Source: Singulisphaera acidiphila DSM 18658 (lineage in GTDB: Bacteria; Planctomycetota; Planctomycetia; Isosphaerales; Isosphaeraceae). From it: DNA of 64,000 nucleotides. Positions within the stretch are counted from its first letter, which is position 1; each line of letters opens with the position of its first letter. Both the position numbers and the translations under genes were made by a program. The notes under the pieces are model-generated. The model ran no database searches and was not told the origin of the DNA. It saw only the letters and a program-made list of their open reading frames with translations. The stretch lies in assembly GCF_000242455.2 (NCBI RefSeq), contig NC_019892.1, forward strand, positions 4,836,001 to 4,900,000, read 5' to 3'. This document shows positions 8,604-17,849 of this stretch, in pieces.

Positions 8604-10151
8604 ATGATGACGACAGGAGTGCGGTTCACGAGAGGGTGTGGGGCTGTCCCGTCGGCTCTCTGCCGTGAGCCGATGGTGAGCGGTTCGTGGTGGCGTGGAG
8701 GGCCCCGGCGGTCATGGCCGATCGCGTTGGTGTTCGTCGTTGGCCTACTGACCCTGGTGCAGGCCCCTGCGGTGGGTAGCCAGCCCAACATCCTCTTTCT
8801 GCTTTCGGACGATCATAGCGCCCCGTATCTTGGGGCCTACGGCTCTCCTGATGTGCGGACGCCGAACCTTGACCGCCTCGCGACGGAGGGGTTGCGGTTC
8901 GACGCGATGTTCGTGAGCTGTCCGCAGTGCGTACCGTCCCGCGCGGCGCTGATGACAGGGCGGTCGCCGGTGGCGGTCCGCATGGTCCGCTTCACTTCGC
9001 CGCTGCCGTCCGACGTGCGGGCGCTCCCCGACCTGCTCCGCGAAGGGGCGGGGTATTTCACCGGGGTCGGCGGGCGGTCGTATCATCTCGACGGCCCTGC
9101 GGCCCGGGGCCGTCTCGCGCCGACGGTGACGACCGAGGTGCTCGACCGCCACGGATTGCGGACGTTCAAGGACCGGGTCGACTACGTCGAGAAGCAACCC
9201 GCCAAGGGGTGGTCGCGGTACGGCGACCGTCTTGAGGCGTTTCTCGACGCGGCCCCGGCCGGCAAACCCTGGTTCTTCTGGCTCGGCTTCAGCGACCCGC
9301 ATCACCCCTGGGATACCCAAGGGTTGCGGGGTGCCATCGACCCGGCGAAGCTCACGCTCCCCCCGGATCTCCCCGACCTGCCGGGCGTCCGTGACGACCT
9401 GGCCCGCCATCTTGCCGAGATCGAGCATCTGGACGGCGATGTTCAGAGCGTCCTCGACGTGCTGAACGCCCGGGGACTTGCTGGCGACACTCTGGTCGTC
9501 TTCATGGGCGATAACGGAATGGCTTTCCCGCACGGCAAGGGGGCTCTGCACGACCGGGGCATCCATGTTCCGCTCCTGGTCCGCTGGCCGGGGGTGGTCA
9601 AGCCAGGGGAATCGAGCCGGGCCTTGATCTCGGGCGAGGACTTCGCACCCACGATGCTCGCGGCGGCCGGCCTCGAGCCCCCCAAGTCGATGAGCGGGAA
9701 AAGCTTCCTGCCTTTGCTCCGGGGCCAGGCGTTCGACGCTCGCCGCTATGTGTTCGCCGAACGCGGCCCCCACGTCGCCGATGGTGCCATGACACCGCAG
9801 ATCTCTGCCGCCACCTTCGACCTGGCCCGATGCGTCCGCTCGGATCGTTATAAACTGATCTATAACTGCACGCCCCACCAGCCGGTTGGCCCCATCGACA
9901 GTCAGCGAGATCCCGGCTGGCAAGGGATGGTCGCGGCCCACAAAGCGGGCGAGCTCGCCCCGCAGTTCGTTCGCGCCTACTTCACGGCCCCTCGGCCGAC
10001 CTTCGAACTCTACGACCTCCGCGCCGACCCCGGCGAACTCGACAACCTCGCCGGACGGGCCGAGGTCGCCGACGTCGAGCAAGAGCTCAAGGCGGCACTC
10101 GCCGAAAAGATGATCCTCGACTGGGATTTTCTCCCTTTGCCGACACGCTGA
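8604..10151 (+). CDS. Exported type I sulfatase
   Basis: This is a 515-residue alkaline-phosphatase-superfamily sulfatase. An N-terminal hydrophobic segment (about residues 38-55, ending in VQAPAVGS) is a signal peptide. The catalytic core begins QPNILFLLSDDHSAPYLGAYG, with the Asp pair that binds calcium. The formylglycine motif is CVPSR with Cys109, in the context PQCVPSRAALMTGRSP. MGDNGMAFPHGKGALHDRGIHVPLLVRWPG is the second metal/substrate block. The C-terminal FELYDLRADPGELDNLAG is the usual sulfatase tail. It would cleave sulfate esters, probably from sulfated polysaccharides, after activation by a formylglycine-generating enzyme not present here. The N-terminal 23 residues before Met24 may be non-native, as the Met24 start also precedes the signal peptide. 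Confidence 0.92.
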   Translation: MMTTGVRFTRGCGAVPSALCREPMVSGSWWRGGPRRSWPIALVFVVGLLTLVQAPAVGSQPNILFLLSDDHSAPYLGAYGSPDVRTPNLDRLATEGLRFDAMFVSCPQCVPSRAALMTGRSPVAVRMVRFTSPLPSDVRALPDLLREGAGYFTGVGGRSYHLDGPAARGRLAPTVTTEVLDRHGLRTFKDRVDYVEKQPAKGWSRYGDRLEAFLDAAPAGKPWFFWLGFSDPHHPWDTQGLRGAIDPAKLTLPPDLPDLPGVRDDLARHLAEIEHLDGDVQSVLDVLNARGLAGDTLVVFMGDNGMAFPHGKGALHDRGIHVPLLVRWPGVVKPGESSRALISGEDFAPTMLAAAGLEPPKSMSGKSFLPLLRGQAFDARRYVFAERGPHVADGAMTPQISAATFDLARCVRSDRYKLIYNCTPHQPVGPIDSQRDPGWQGMVAAHKAGELAPQFVRAYFTAPRPTFELYDLRADPGELDNLAGRAEVADVEQELKAALAEKMILDWDFLPLPTR

Positions 10152-10252
10152 GGACTCGGCGCATGGCCGATCCCCAGCGACGCTGCGGACTTGTTCCGCA
10201 AAAAATGTTCATATTTTCAGAATTTGTGAATTTCCGAAAGCGAGAATTCGTC

Positions 10253-11350
10253 ATGATGGTTTCTTCGAGTCGATCTCAGAGTCGGTCGGTTCATGGTTTC
10301 ACGCTCATCGAGTTGCTGGTCGTGATCGCGATCATTGCCGTGCTGATTGCGCTGCTGTTGCCGGCGGTCCAGGCCGCGCGGGAGGCGGCGCGGCGGATGG
10401 AGTGCGTCAATCACCTCAAGCAGATCGGTCTGGCCCTGCACAATTACCACACGACCAGCGACACCTTCCCGCCGGGAGCCCTGGCTTCACGGAACGCCGA
10501 TGGGTCAACGCGGACCAACGGCGACTTCAGCACGCAGGCTCGATTGCTGCCCACCCTGGAGCAGTCGGCCCTGTATAACGCCGCGAATTTCTCGATCTCG
10601 GTGAAGTCCGACACGGCGGGGACGGCGATCAACTCGACGGTGACGGCCACACGGGTCGCCGCCTTCCTCTGCCCGTCGAGCATCGAGCCGAGCTGGACCA
10701 GCACGCACAACTCCCAACGCGCCACGGGAAACAACTATTTCGCCTCCTACGGCGCCGGGATTGAATGGGATGCGTCCAAAGCCGGCGGTCCTCCCAACGG
10801 CCTTTTCCAGGTGACCGGACCCACCTTCGGTCTCAGCAGCATTCAGGACGGGTCGAGCAACACGATCGCGTTCGCGGAGTGGAAGACCGGGACGGGCACC
10901 ATCGGGACCGTCACCGTTTCCACCGATATCGTCTTCTTCGGCAGCGGGCCCTCGGGAACCTCGCGGACCGCCGCCGGCACCGAGGTGATGCCGGCCTTGA
11001 ACGGACTCGGGTTCCAGGCCTGGATCGACAGTTGCACCAAGGCGGTGGCGACGACCCGTTCGAGCTTCACGCCCATCCTGGGTGAGGCCTGGGCCTTCGG
11101 CCTGGTCGGCTACACGATGGGCAGCACGCTTCTACCCCCCAACGCCAAATACTCCAACTGCAGCGCCGGGTCGGCCAACACGTTGGCCGCCGCCGGGATG
11201 TTTAACATGAGCAGCAACCATTCCGGGGGGGCGAACATCCTCCTGGCGGACGGTTCGGTCCGGTTCCTCAAGGATTCGACCGCGATGCCCGTGGTCTGGT
11301 CGCTCGGCACCCGCGCCCAGGGCGAGATCATCTCGGCCGACTCGTTCTGA
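10253..11350 (+). CDS. DUF1559 protein with type IV pilin-like N-terminus
   Basis: This encodes 365 residues from the ATG at 10253; an ATG follows immediately at 10256. The leader MMVSSSRSQSRSVHG precedes FTLIELLVVIAIIAVLIALL, giving the prepilin peptidase site and Glu5. The AAREAARRMECVNHLKQIGLALHNYHTTSDTFPPGA block is intact. A middle segment GLSSIQDGSSNTIAFAEW and the C-terminal NHSGGANILLADGSVRFLKD and AQGEIISADSF complete the DUF1559 pattern. It differs from its three minus-strand paralogues in carrying the frequent DGSSNT motif with AEWKTG. It follows the sulfatase gene by about 100 bases on the same strand, so co-transcription is possible. Confidence 0.88.
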   Translation: MMVSSSRSQSRSVHGFTLIELLVVIAIIAVLIALLLPAVQAAREAARRMECVNHLKQIGLALHNYHTTSDTFPPGALASRNADGSTRTNGDFSTQARLLPTLEQSALYNAANFSISVKSDTAGTAINSTVTATRVAAFLCPSSIEPSWTSTHNSQRATGNNYFASYGAGIEWDASKAGGPPNGLFQVTGPTFGLSSIQDGSSNTIAFAEWKTGTGTIGTVTVSTDIVFFGSGPSGTSRTAAGTEVMPALNGLGFQAWIDSCTKAVATTRSSFTPILGEAWAFGLVGYTMGSTLLPPNAKYSNCSAGSANTLAAAGMFNMSSNHSGGANILLADGSVRFLKDSTAMPVVWSLGTRAQGEIISADSF

Positions 11351-11939
11351 TCGTGGTCTCGGTCTCATGCGCCACTGTCGAAGTTGATGAGCCTATGGGG
11401 AGCAACGAACGTTGAAGGCTAAAGGATTGAGCGGGTCGGCAACGGTTCACCCGTTGTGAGTCGCACTTAGGGCGACTACACTGGTCTCACCCGTTTGAAG
11501 GCGAAATTACGGTGGGTCATGCTCTCCCCGCGTCGGGTGGGCATGGCCTTTTTCCCTTTTTTTGCTTTCCGTCAAGGGGACGCGCGTTCCTCTCTCCGCC
11601 TTTTCCCAGGAATGAGAACAAAATGGGTCGGGTGCGTCCCAAAAAAAACTCGTCGCGAAGATAAAATAGATTGCGAGAAACTTTGTTCCGGTGCGTTTGT
11701 TAGATCAAGGGTAAATTCGCGCTGTGCATGCGACGTTTTTACAGGGAGATTTCCACCACCCCCCGTGGAGCTCGTGAACTTCGAGATCCGCTCGGTTGGT
11801 CCGCCAATGCGGAATTGACGGATTGAGCCTTGCTCGATCTGGCCCGACTCTTCAGAGAATTCAGAGTCATGAATTCTTGAAGGGAGAAGCTGGTCAATTT
11901 TGCTGCCGCTGGCCGCGAGTGCCATTGGCTCATGAAGAG
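11351..11939. other. Gene-free stretch upstream of the Pls-like synthetase
   Basis: No gene is supported. The frame of the synthetase is open upstream to 11796, but the residues encoded there show no family similarity. The stretch is less GC-rich around 11620-11720 and probably holds the synthetase promoter. No riboswitch or repeat was recognised. Confidence 0.45.
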
Positions 11940-14900
11940 ATGTTGGGAGAGGATATGCTTGCACACGGAAACGACCAGGATGGTCGTCATCTCCTTGGTG
12001 TTGTCACCTTGGCGTCTGATCGCAACAGGGAAGGGCGATCCCAGTTCCCCCATCAATACCTGACTCCAACGGTTCAGCACTTGCACCTTTTCTTCGAGCG
12101 CACGGTCGATGCTCGACCTGACGCATTGGCTCTCGCGTGCGGAGACGAACGGCTCAGCTATTCCGAGCTCGATGCTCGGGCCAATCAGTTCGCTCATCAC
12201 CTCGCCCGGCTCGGGATTCGGCCGGGCGACCGGGTGGGCCTGCTGCTCGAGCGTTCCGTGCCACTTTACGTCGCCCTGCTGGGCACGCTCAAGTGTGGCG
12301 CGACGTTCGTGCCTATTGATACCTCGCTTCCGACCGATCGCATTGCCTTCATCGCCGAGGATGCGGAACTCGCGCTGTTGGTGACGTACTCGTCGTCTTC
12401 GAGTCCGTCACATCGCGGCCTGAACTGCCGGATTCTCGACTGGACCCTTGCCGTCGACCTCGTCGCGACCGAGTCCGAGCTGCGGATCGAGGTTTGTCAC
12501 ACCGGCCCGGCCGCCGCTTACATCATCTATACGTCGGGGACCACCGGCCGTCCGAAGGGCGTCTTGGTCAACCATTCAAGCGTTTGCAACTTTATTGATG
12601 TGTGCCGGCCTGTTTACGAAGTCGGTCCGCTCGACCGGGTTTACCAGGGAATGACCTTGGCGTTTGATTTCTCGATCGAGGAGATCTGGCCGACCTGGGC
12701 ATCGGGGGCGACCCTCGTCGCCGGGCCGACCGATCACCGCCGCCTGGGCGCGGGGCTTACCGACTTTTTGATCGCGGAGCAGATCACGGTCGTCTTTTGC
12801 GTACCCACGCTGCTCGCGACCATCGAGCGCGAGGTACCCACGCTCCGCACGCTGATCGTGGGGGGGGAATCTTGTCCCGAGGCGCTCGTCAGTCGCTGGG
12901 CCCGCGACGGCCGGAGGATGCTGAACACTTACGGTCCGACCGAGGCGACCGTCACCGCGACGTGGAGCGAGCTCGAGCCCGGGAAGCCTGTGACGATCGG
13001 CCGCCCGCTGGCGACTTACACGGTGTGTCTCCTGGGAGAAGATCGCACGCCCGTGCCGGAAGGGGAGGTGGGTGAGATCTGCATCGGCGGGCCGGGGGTT
13101 GTGGTCGGCTACCTGAACCGGCCCGACCTGACGCTTGACCGTTTCATCAGCAACCCGTTCGACCCGGAACCGGGGGCTCGCCTCTATCGGACCGGTGACC
13201 TTGGCCGGTTCACGCCTGAGGGTGAGCTCGAGTTCCTCGGCCGGTTTGACAGCCAGGTCAAGGTGCGTGGCTACCGCGTCGAGCCGCAAGAAATCGAGGC
13301 GGTGTTGCGGGAGGATGACGCGGTCTCCGACGCAGTGGTCGTGTTGGGAGCGGCGGAGGGGGGATCGGGCGACCTGATTGCCTACATCACGCTGAGGAAC
13401 GGGGACCTCGCCGAAACGCTCCGGACTCGCTTACACGTCGCCTTGCGCCGGCGGCTCCCCGCGTATATGTGCCCGGCCTATATCGAGGTGGTCGACGTTC
13501 TGTCGAGCCTGCCCAGCGGCAAGGTGGATCGTTCGCGGCTTCCTCGGCCTTGCTCGCCGCGACTGGCCGAGGCGACGAGCGCTCCGCACGTGGCCCCGGC
13601 CACGCCTCTGGAGAGCCGGCTGGCCGAGGCCTGGGCGCATTGCTTTGGCCGCGCTGTGGTCTCGGTGGAGGCCGACTTCTTCCAGGAGCTGGGCGGCCAT
13701 TCACTGACGGCCGCCACCCTGGTCTCGAGCCTGCGCCAGGCGGCGGAGTTCCGTAACCTCAGTATCGCCGACCTGTACGCCAACCCGACCGTTCGCCTCC
13801 TCGCCGGCCATCTCGAAGCGCAGGCTCCGCGAGCGACCGCACGCGCGGAGGAGCCGCGCTTGCAACACAGCAACCGCCGCGTCCGGGCGTGTGGGGTTGT
13901 GCAGTTTGGGCTGCTCTACCTGATGCTGTTGGTCCTGGCCGCGCCTGGCCTCCTGCTGACGCAGAGCGGCGCGGCGGCAGGAACGGCCGTCGGGTTCGCC
14001 GTGACCACGGTCGTGGCGTTTGGCCTGGCGATTGTGATCAGCGCGGTGCTCCCGCTGCTCGTTCGGTGGACCCTGGTTGGCCGCTTCCAGCCTGGCCGCT
14101 ATCCGCTCTGGGGGTGGTACTACTGTCGCTGGTGGCTCGTGCGCAAGCTGCTCGAGCTTGCCCCCTTGGATCTGCTGGCCGGCACGCCGCTCTTGCCGGC
14201 GTACGCCCGGCTGCTGGGTGCCCGGATTGGCAAGGACTGCCAGATCGCAACCTCCTTGCTCATGCTGCCGGACCTGATCGAGATCGGCGAGGGGGCCAGC
14301 ATTGGCTATGCAGTCGCCCTTGAGCCGTTCCTGGTCGAGGACGGCTGGCTCCACCTGGCGCCGATCCGGATCGGGGCGGGCGCGTTTATCGGAACCAACT
14401 CGGTCGTGATGCTCGGATCCAGGATCGAGGCGGGAGCGCGCGTGGCCGAGCAGTCGCTCGTGGCTCGCGACCAGACGATCCCGGCCGATGCGTCCTGGGC
14501 AGGGTCGCCCTCGAGCGCGGGATCGAGCGACCCGCAGCTCGATGCGTTGGAAAGCTTGCCGGCTCCCGCCCCCTGGTCTCCCGCTCTGCTGGCCGGGTTC
14601 CTGGTCGGCAGCCTGGTTCTCGAGTTGTTGCCCGTGCTGTTGCTGGCTCCCGGCCTGGCTCTGCTCTACTACGACCTGGGTGATTACGAGCACTGGCTCC
14701 ACGGCGTGTCCGCAACTCCGCTGGCGGGGCTTGTTTATGTGTTGACAACTTGCGTCGCGGTGGCGGTGGGAAAGCGTCTCGTCATGCCACGAGCGCGACC
14801 GGGAGTGTACGCGTTGCGCTCCTGGTTCGGGCTCCGGAAATGGTTCTCCGATAGGTTGATGGAGTTGAGCCTTGGCTCCACCAACTCGCTCTACGCGACG

Positions 14901-15962
14901 CTTTTCACCTCGTCCTGGCTTCGCGCGCTCGGGGCCAAGGTTGGGCCTCGGGCCGAGATCTCGACCGTGTCGAACATCGACCCCGACCTCCTCGTCGTGG
15001 GGGCGGAGAGCTTCGTGGCCGATCTCGCCGTGATCGGAGCCGCACGCTACCATCGCGGTCGCGTGGTGCTGGGGACGACCGAGCTGGGTCCGCGCAGCTT
15101 CGTCGGCAACGCGGCCCTGGTGCCAGGCGCGGCCTTCCTGCCGCACGATAGCTTGATCGGCGTGCAGTCCGTCCCGCCGGCCGAAGCGATGGAGCCGGGC
15201 AGTTCGTGGCTCGGCTCGCCCGCCATCTTCCTGCCGCGCCGGCAGGATAGCGGCGACTTCGAGGAGAGTGTGACTTATCGCCCCCCTCTGCGGCTGGTGG
15301 CGGGCCGGTTGGCGGTCGAATGTGTGCGGATCGTCCTGCCGGCGACCCTGATGTACCTGGCCATCCTGATCGGCCTCAAGGCGGCGTTCATCATGTCCGA
15401 CTGGCCGATCGGGCTGCGGCTGATCGTCTTGCCCGCCGTTTACCTGGCTTCGGGCCTGGCGGTGACCCTGGTCTCGGCGGCCCTCAAGTGGGTCGTTGTG
15501 GGCCGCTACCGCCCGCGAGTCGTGCCGATGTGGTCGTTCTTCGTCTGGCGCACCGAGCTGATTACCGCGCTCTATGAGAACGTGGCGGTTCCCTGGCTCC
15601 TGCACTGGTTTACCGGCACGCCGTTCATGGCCCCTTTGCTCCGCCTCTTCGGCGCCCGCGTCGGCCGGCGCGTTTACATGGAAACCACGTTCCTGACCGA
15701 GTTCGACCTTGTCCGGGTCGACGACGACGCGATGGTTGCCGGCTGGACCTCGCTCCAGACCCATCTCTTCGAAGACCGGGTTATGAAAATGTCGGCACTT
15801 ACCGTTGGGCGCGGTTGCACCGTGGGAACCCGCTCGGTCGTTCTCTACGACGCGGAAATGGCGGCAGGCTCCAGGCTTGAAGCCCTTTCTCTCGTCATGA
15901 AGGGGGAACGGCTCCCGGCCGAGAGCCGTTGGCGCGGAATCCCGGCCCGGTTGGCCGACTAA
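11940..15962 (+). CDS. Pls/PosA-type single-module NRPS (cationic isopeptide synthetase)
   Basis: This 1340-residue protein has the epsilon-poly-lysine synthetase architecture. First comes an adenylation domain (about 30-545): YTSGTTGRPKGV, FDFSIEEIW with Asp243, NTYGPTEATV, YRTGDLG, VRGYRVEPQEIE and LPSGKVDR. A thiolation domain follows (GGHSLTA, phosphopantetheine Ser588). Then come three repeats of paired transmembrane helices plus a left-handed beta-helix (hexapeptide) domain, at about 650-860, 880-1100 and 1120-1340. There is no condensation or thioesterase domain. In the characterised Pls enzyme the tandem C-terminal domains join activated lysines through side-chain amines. Hand alignment of the binding-pocket residues suggests D-F-E-F-I-G-T-V-T-K, close to pockets for basic amino acids, so Lys, Orn or Dab is inferred. 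The frame is open upstream to 11796; ATG 11940 or 11955 is the likely start. A needed phosphopantetheinyl transferase is not nearby. Confidence 0.9.
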   Translation: MLGEDMLAHGNDQDGRHLLGVVTLASDRNREGRSQFPHQYLTPTVQHLHLFFERTVDARPDALALACGDERLSYSELDARANQFAHHLARLGIRPGDRVGLLLERSVPLYVALLGTLKCGATFVPIDTSLPTDRIAFIAEDAELALLVTYSSSSSPSHRGLNCRILDWTLAVDLVATESELRIEVCHTGPAAAYIIYTSGTTGRPKGVLVNHSSVCNFIDVCRPVYEVGPLDRVYQGMTLAFDFSIEEIWPTWASGATLVAGPTDHRRLGAGLTDFLIAEQITVVFCVPTLLATIEREVPTLRTLIVGGESCPEALVSRWARDGRRMLNTYGPTEATVTATWSELEPGKPVTIGRPLATYTVCLLGEDRTPVPEGEVGEICIGGPGVVVGYLNRPDLTLDRFISNPFDPEPGARLYRTGDLGRFTPEGELEFLGRFDSQVKVRGYRVEPQEIEAVLREDDAVSDAVVVLGAAEGGSGDLIAYITLRNGDLAETLRTRLHVALRRRLPAYMCPAYIEVVDVLSSLPSGKVDRSRLPRPCSPRLAEATSAPHVAPATPLESRLAEAWAHCFGRAVVSVEADFFQELGGHSLTAATLVSSLRQAAEFRNLSIADLYANPTVRLLAGHLEAQAPRATARAEEPRLQHSNRRVRACGVVQFGLLYLMLLVLAAPGLLLTQSGAAAGTAVGFAVTTVVAFGLAIVISAVLPLLVRWTLVGRFQPGRYPLWGWYYCRWWLVRKLLELAPLDLLAGTPLLPAYARLLGARIGKDCQIATSLLMLPDLIEIGEGASIGYAVALEPFLVEDGWLHLAPIRIGAGAFIGTNSVVMLGSRIEAGARVAEQSLVARDQTIPADASWAGSPSSAGSSDPQLDALESLPAPAPWSPALLAGFLVGSLVLELLPVLLLAPGLALLYYDLGDYEHWLHGVSATPLAGLVYVLTTCVAVAVGKRLVMPRARPGVYALRSWFGLRKWFSDRLMELSLGSTNSLYATLFTSSWLRALGAKVGPRAEISTVSNIDPDLLVVGAESFVADLAVIGAARYHRGRVVLGTTELGPRSFVGNAALVPGAAFLPHDSLIGVQSVPPAEAMEPGSSWLGSPAIFLPRRQDSGDFEESVTYRPPLRLVAGRLAVECVRIVLPATLMYLAILIGLKAAFIMSDWPIGLRLIVLPAVYLASGLAVTLVSAALKWVVVGRYRPRVVPMWSFFVWRTELITALYENVAVPWLLHWFTGTPFMAPLLRLFGARVGRRVYMETTFLTEFDLVRVDDDAMVAGWTSLQTHLFEDRVMKMSALTVGRGCTVGTRSVVLYDAEMAAGSRLEALSLVMKGERLPAESRWRGIPARLAD

Positions 15963-15984
15963 GGAGCGTGCGTGAGAGGGGCTT

Positions 15985-16031
15985 GCCGGGTGAGCCCGGC
16001 CCACCTTTGCCTCTTTTTTTTGAGAAGAGGC
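15985..16031 (+). terminator. Two hairpins between the synthetase and porin genes
   Basis: GCCGGG-TGAG-CCCGGC (15985-16000) is a perfect six-pair hairpin, followed after 12 bases by a run of T (16013-16021). A second hairpin pairs GCCTCTT (16009) with AAGAGGC (ending 16031). Either could end or attenuate transcription before the porin gene, whose Shine-Dalgarno starts at 16045. Confidence 0.4.
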
Positions 16032-16057
16032 GGGGTGTCTTGACGGAGGTCTTGTCC

Positions 16058-17677
16058 GTGCCCGGACCGCCGCGCATCCTGGACTGCCTATTCCTCCGTC
16101 GCCGTTTTCCCTGTCCGGGATCGAACGACGGCGGGGGCGGGCTCCGCTTGCGCCACGGGTATCCGCTGATCGCGTTGCTGCTGCTGATCGCCGTTGCAGG
16201 TTGTTGCACGACCTCGATGGAGCACGCGCCACGAGCCGCCAAAGCGCCCGGCGCCTCACGGTTCGCGAGCCAGGCCGCCGTGCCGCCACCCCTTGTGGCG
16301 CGTGCCCAATCATCTGACGCGAGCACGCGCACCGTCCCTTCGTCAAGGCTGGGTGAGGACGACGAAGAAGACGACGATGATGAGGAGGAGGACGACGAAG
16401 ACGAAGCGGTGGCGGCACCCCGCCACCCCGGTTCGCCCGGCCGCGAGCTTGCGCCGGCCCTCCAGGGCAACGCCGCGAAGGCTGATCCCCACGAGCATGA
16501 GCACGAGAACGGCGACGGCTTCGACCAGCATGATATGTTCATGAAGGCGCTTGGCTACGAGTCGTCCTCAACCCGGATCTACGGCTGGGTCGAAGGGGCC
16601 GCTCTCTTCAACCCGGCTGCCCCGAGGAACCATCAGACTCTGCCGAATACCACGTCCGACCTGGCCAACCGAGCCCAGATCCCGCAGGCCTACCTCGCCA
16701 TTGAACGGGTTTTCAAGAACGTCGACACGATCGATTACGGCTTTCGGTTCGACAACCTTGTCGGCACGGACTACGCGCTCTTCAGCGATATTCGCCAGCT
16801 CGAGAAGCCCGTTTTCTCCCACGATTACGGATACACGCCGACCCAGTTCTACGTCGACCTGCACTTGCCGATCCTCACGGCGGGAGGGCTCGACCTTCGC
16901 TTCGGCCAGTTCATTTCGCTGGCCGGCTACGAGTCGGCGTTTGCCCCTGGGCGTCCTCTGCGGTCGACCGGACTCCTGTTCAATTACTCGCATCCGTTCA
17001 CGAACATGGGGCTATTGACGACGCTCAACATTTCGGATCGGCTCCAGGTGTTCAACGCGCCCGTGAACGGCTGGGACCGACTCCTCGACGCCCATAACCA
17101 GTGGGGGTACATGGGGGGGATCAATTGGGATTCGAAAGACGAGCGAACCAACCTGGGCTTGGCCTACTACGTGGGGCCGAACCAGATCAATCGTGCCCTG
17201 ACACGTGCGCCCTTGCCGATAGCAGTCCTACCGCGTCCTCTCGGAGGCAGGAGCCGGGGCCAGGAGACCACCCTCATCTCGGGCGTGCTCAGCCATGAGT
17301 GGGACAAGCGCTGGACCACGGTCCTCGAAATCGACAGCGGCACGGAGACGAGGATTCCTGTCTTTAGCAATCGACCCCGCTTGAGCCGGAACTCGGCCTG
17401 GTACGGGACTGGGGCCTGGGTCCTCTATACGTTCGACGAGCGCTGGACGGGCGTTGTACGGACCAGCGCTTTCCGCGACCAGGGCGGGGTGCGGACCGGC
17501 TTTGACGACACCTATTTCGAGGCCGCGGTAGGACTGATCTACAAGCCCACTCCGTGGTTCTGGATCAGGCCCGAGATTGACTACGACGGCGCCGTCGGTG
17601 CCCCGCCGTTCGAGACCCGGACCGGCCGGACGAACAACGAGGTCTTCTTCGGATTTGATGTGCTCTTTTTATTCTGA
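16058..17677 (+). CDS. BBP2-type outer-membrane beta-barrel lipoprotein with acidic linker
   Basis: This 539-residue protein starts at GTG 16058, seven bases after a GGAGGT Shine-Dalgarno; the frame also runs back into the synthetase gene, but that start has no support. A basic, Gly-rich leader is followed by the helix PLIALLLLIAVAGC with a lipobox at Cys49. A disordered linker contains 17 consecutive acidic residues (about 100-116) and a His/Glu cluster, DPHEHEHENGD. From about residue 165 it matches the OmpL-like BBP2 porin family: IYGWVEGAALFNPA, QAYLAIERVF, YGFRFDNLVGTDYALF, TQFYVDLHLPI, LDLRFGQFISLAGYES and the closing strand FFGFDVLFLF ending in Phe. Such proteins form outer-membrane barrels of unknown cargo. 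It follows the synthetase by 95 bases, so it may belong to the same transcription unit and could serve product export. Confidence 0.8.
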   Translation: MPGPPRILDCLFLRRRFPCPGSNDGGGGLRLRHGYPLIALLLLIAVAGCCTTSMEHAPRAAKAPGASRFASQAAVPPPLVARAQSSDASTRTVPSSRLGEDDEEDDDDEEEDDEDEAVAAPRHPGSPGRELAPALQGNAAKADPHEHEHENGDGFDQHDMFMKALGYESSSTRIYGWVEGAALFNPAAPRNHQTLPNTTSDLANRAQIPQAYLAIERVFKNVDTIDYGFRFDNLVGTDYALFSDIRQLEKPVFSHDYGYTPTQFYVDLHLPILTAGGLDLRFGQFISLAGYESAFAPGRPLRSTGLLFNYSHPFTNMGLLTTLNISDRLQVFNAPVNGWDRLLDAHNQWGYMGGINWDSKDERTNLGLAYYVGPNQINRALTRAPLPIAVLPRPLGGRSRGQETTLISGVLSHEWDKRWTTVLEIDSGTETRIPVFSNRPRLSRNSAWYGTGAWVLYTFDERWTGVVRTSAFRDQGGVRTGFDDTYFEAAVGLIYKPTPWFWIRPEIDYDGAVGAPPFETRTGRTNNEVFFGFDVLFLF

Positions 17678-17849
17678 AATCTATAAATATTAAATTATAA
17701 TGTTGTCGTAGAGCTTGGATGGGAAGCTGCAAGATCCTGGACGGTTGTCAATGGTGCCTCGGTCTGCTCCAATGGGCGGGGGGTGTCGATGGGGCTCATT
17801 GCTTGATGAGTAGGGTGTCGTGGTTTCACGCCATTGGGGAGGATCGACC

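Noticed and set aside
1724..11350. Near-identical DNA at the starts of the four DUF1559 genes as a recombination repeat
   Set aside because: The similarity is limited to the conserved FTLIELLVVI...AAREAARR coding block and follows from protein conservation.
13701..16418. A 905-residue open frame on the minus strand opposite the synthetase
   Set aside because: It is a GC-driven shadow: Arg/Pro/Gly-rich, without family motifs, and fully opposite a protein with strong domain evidence.
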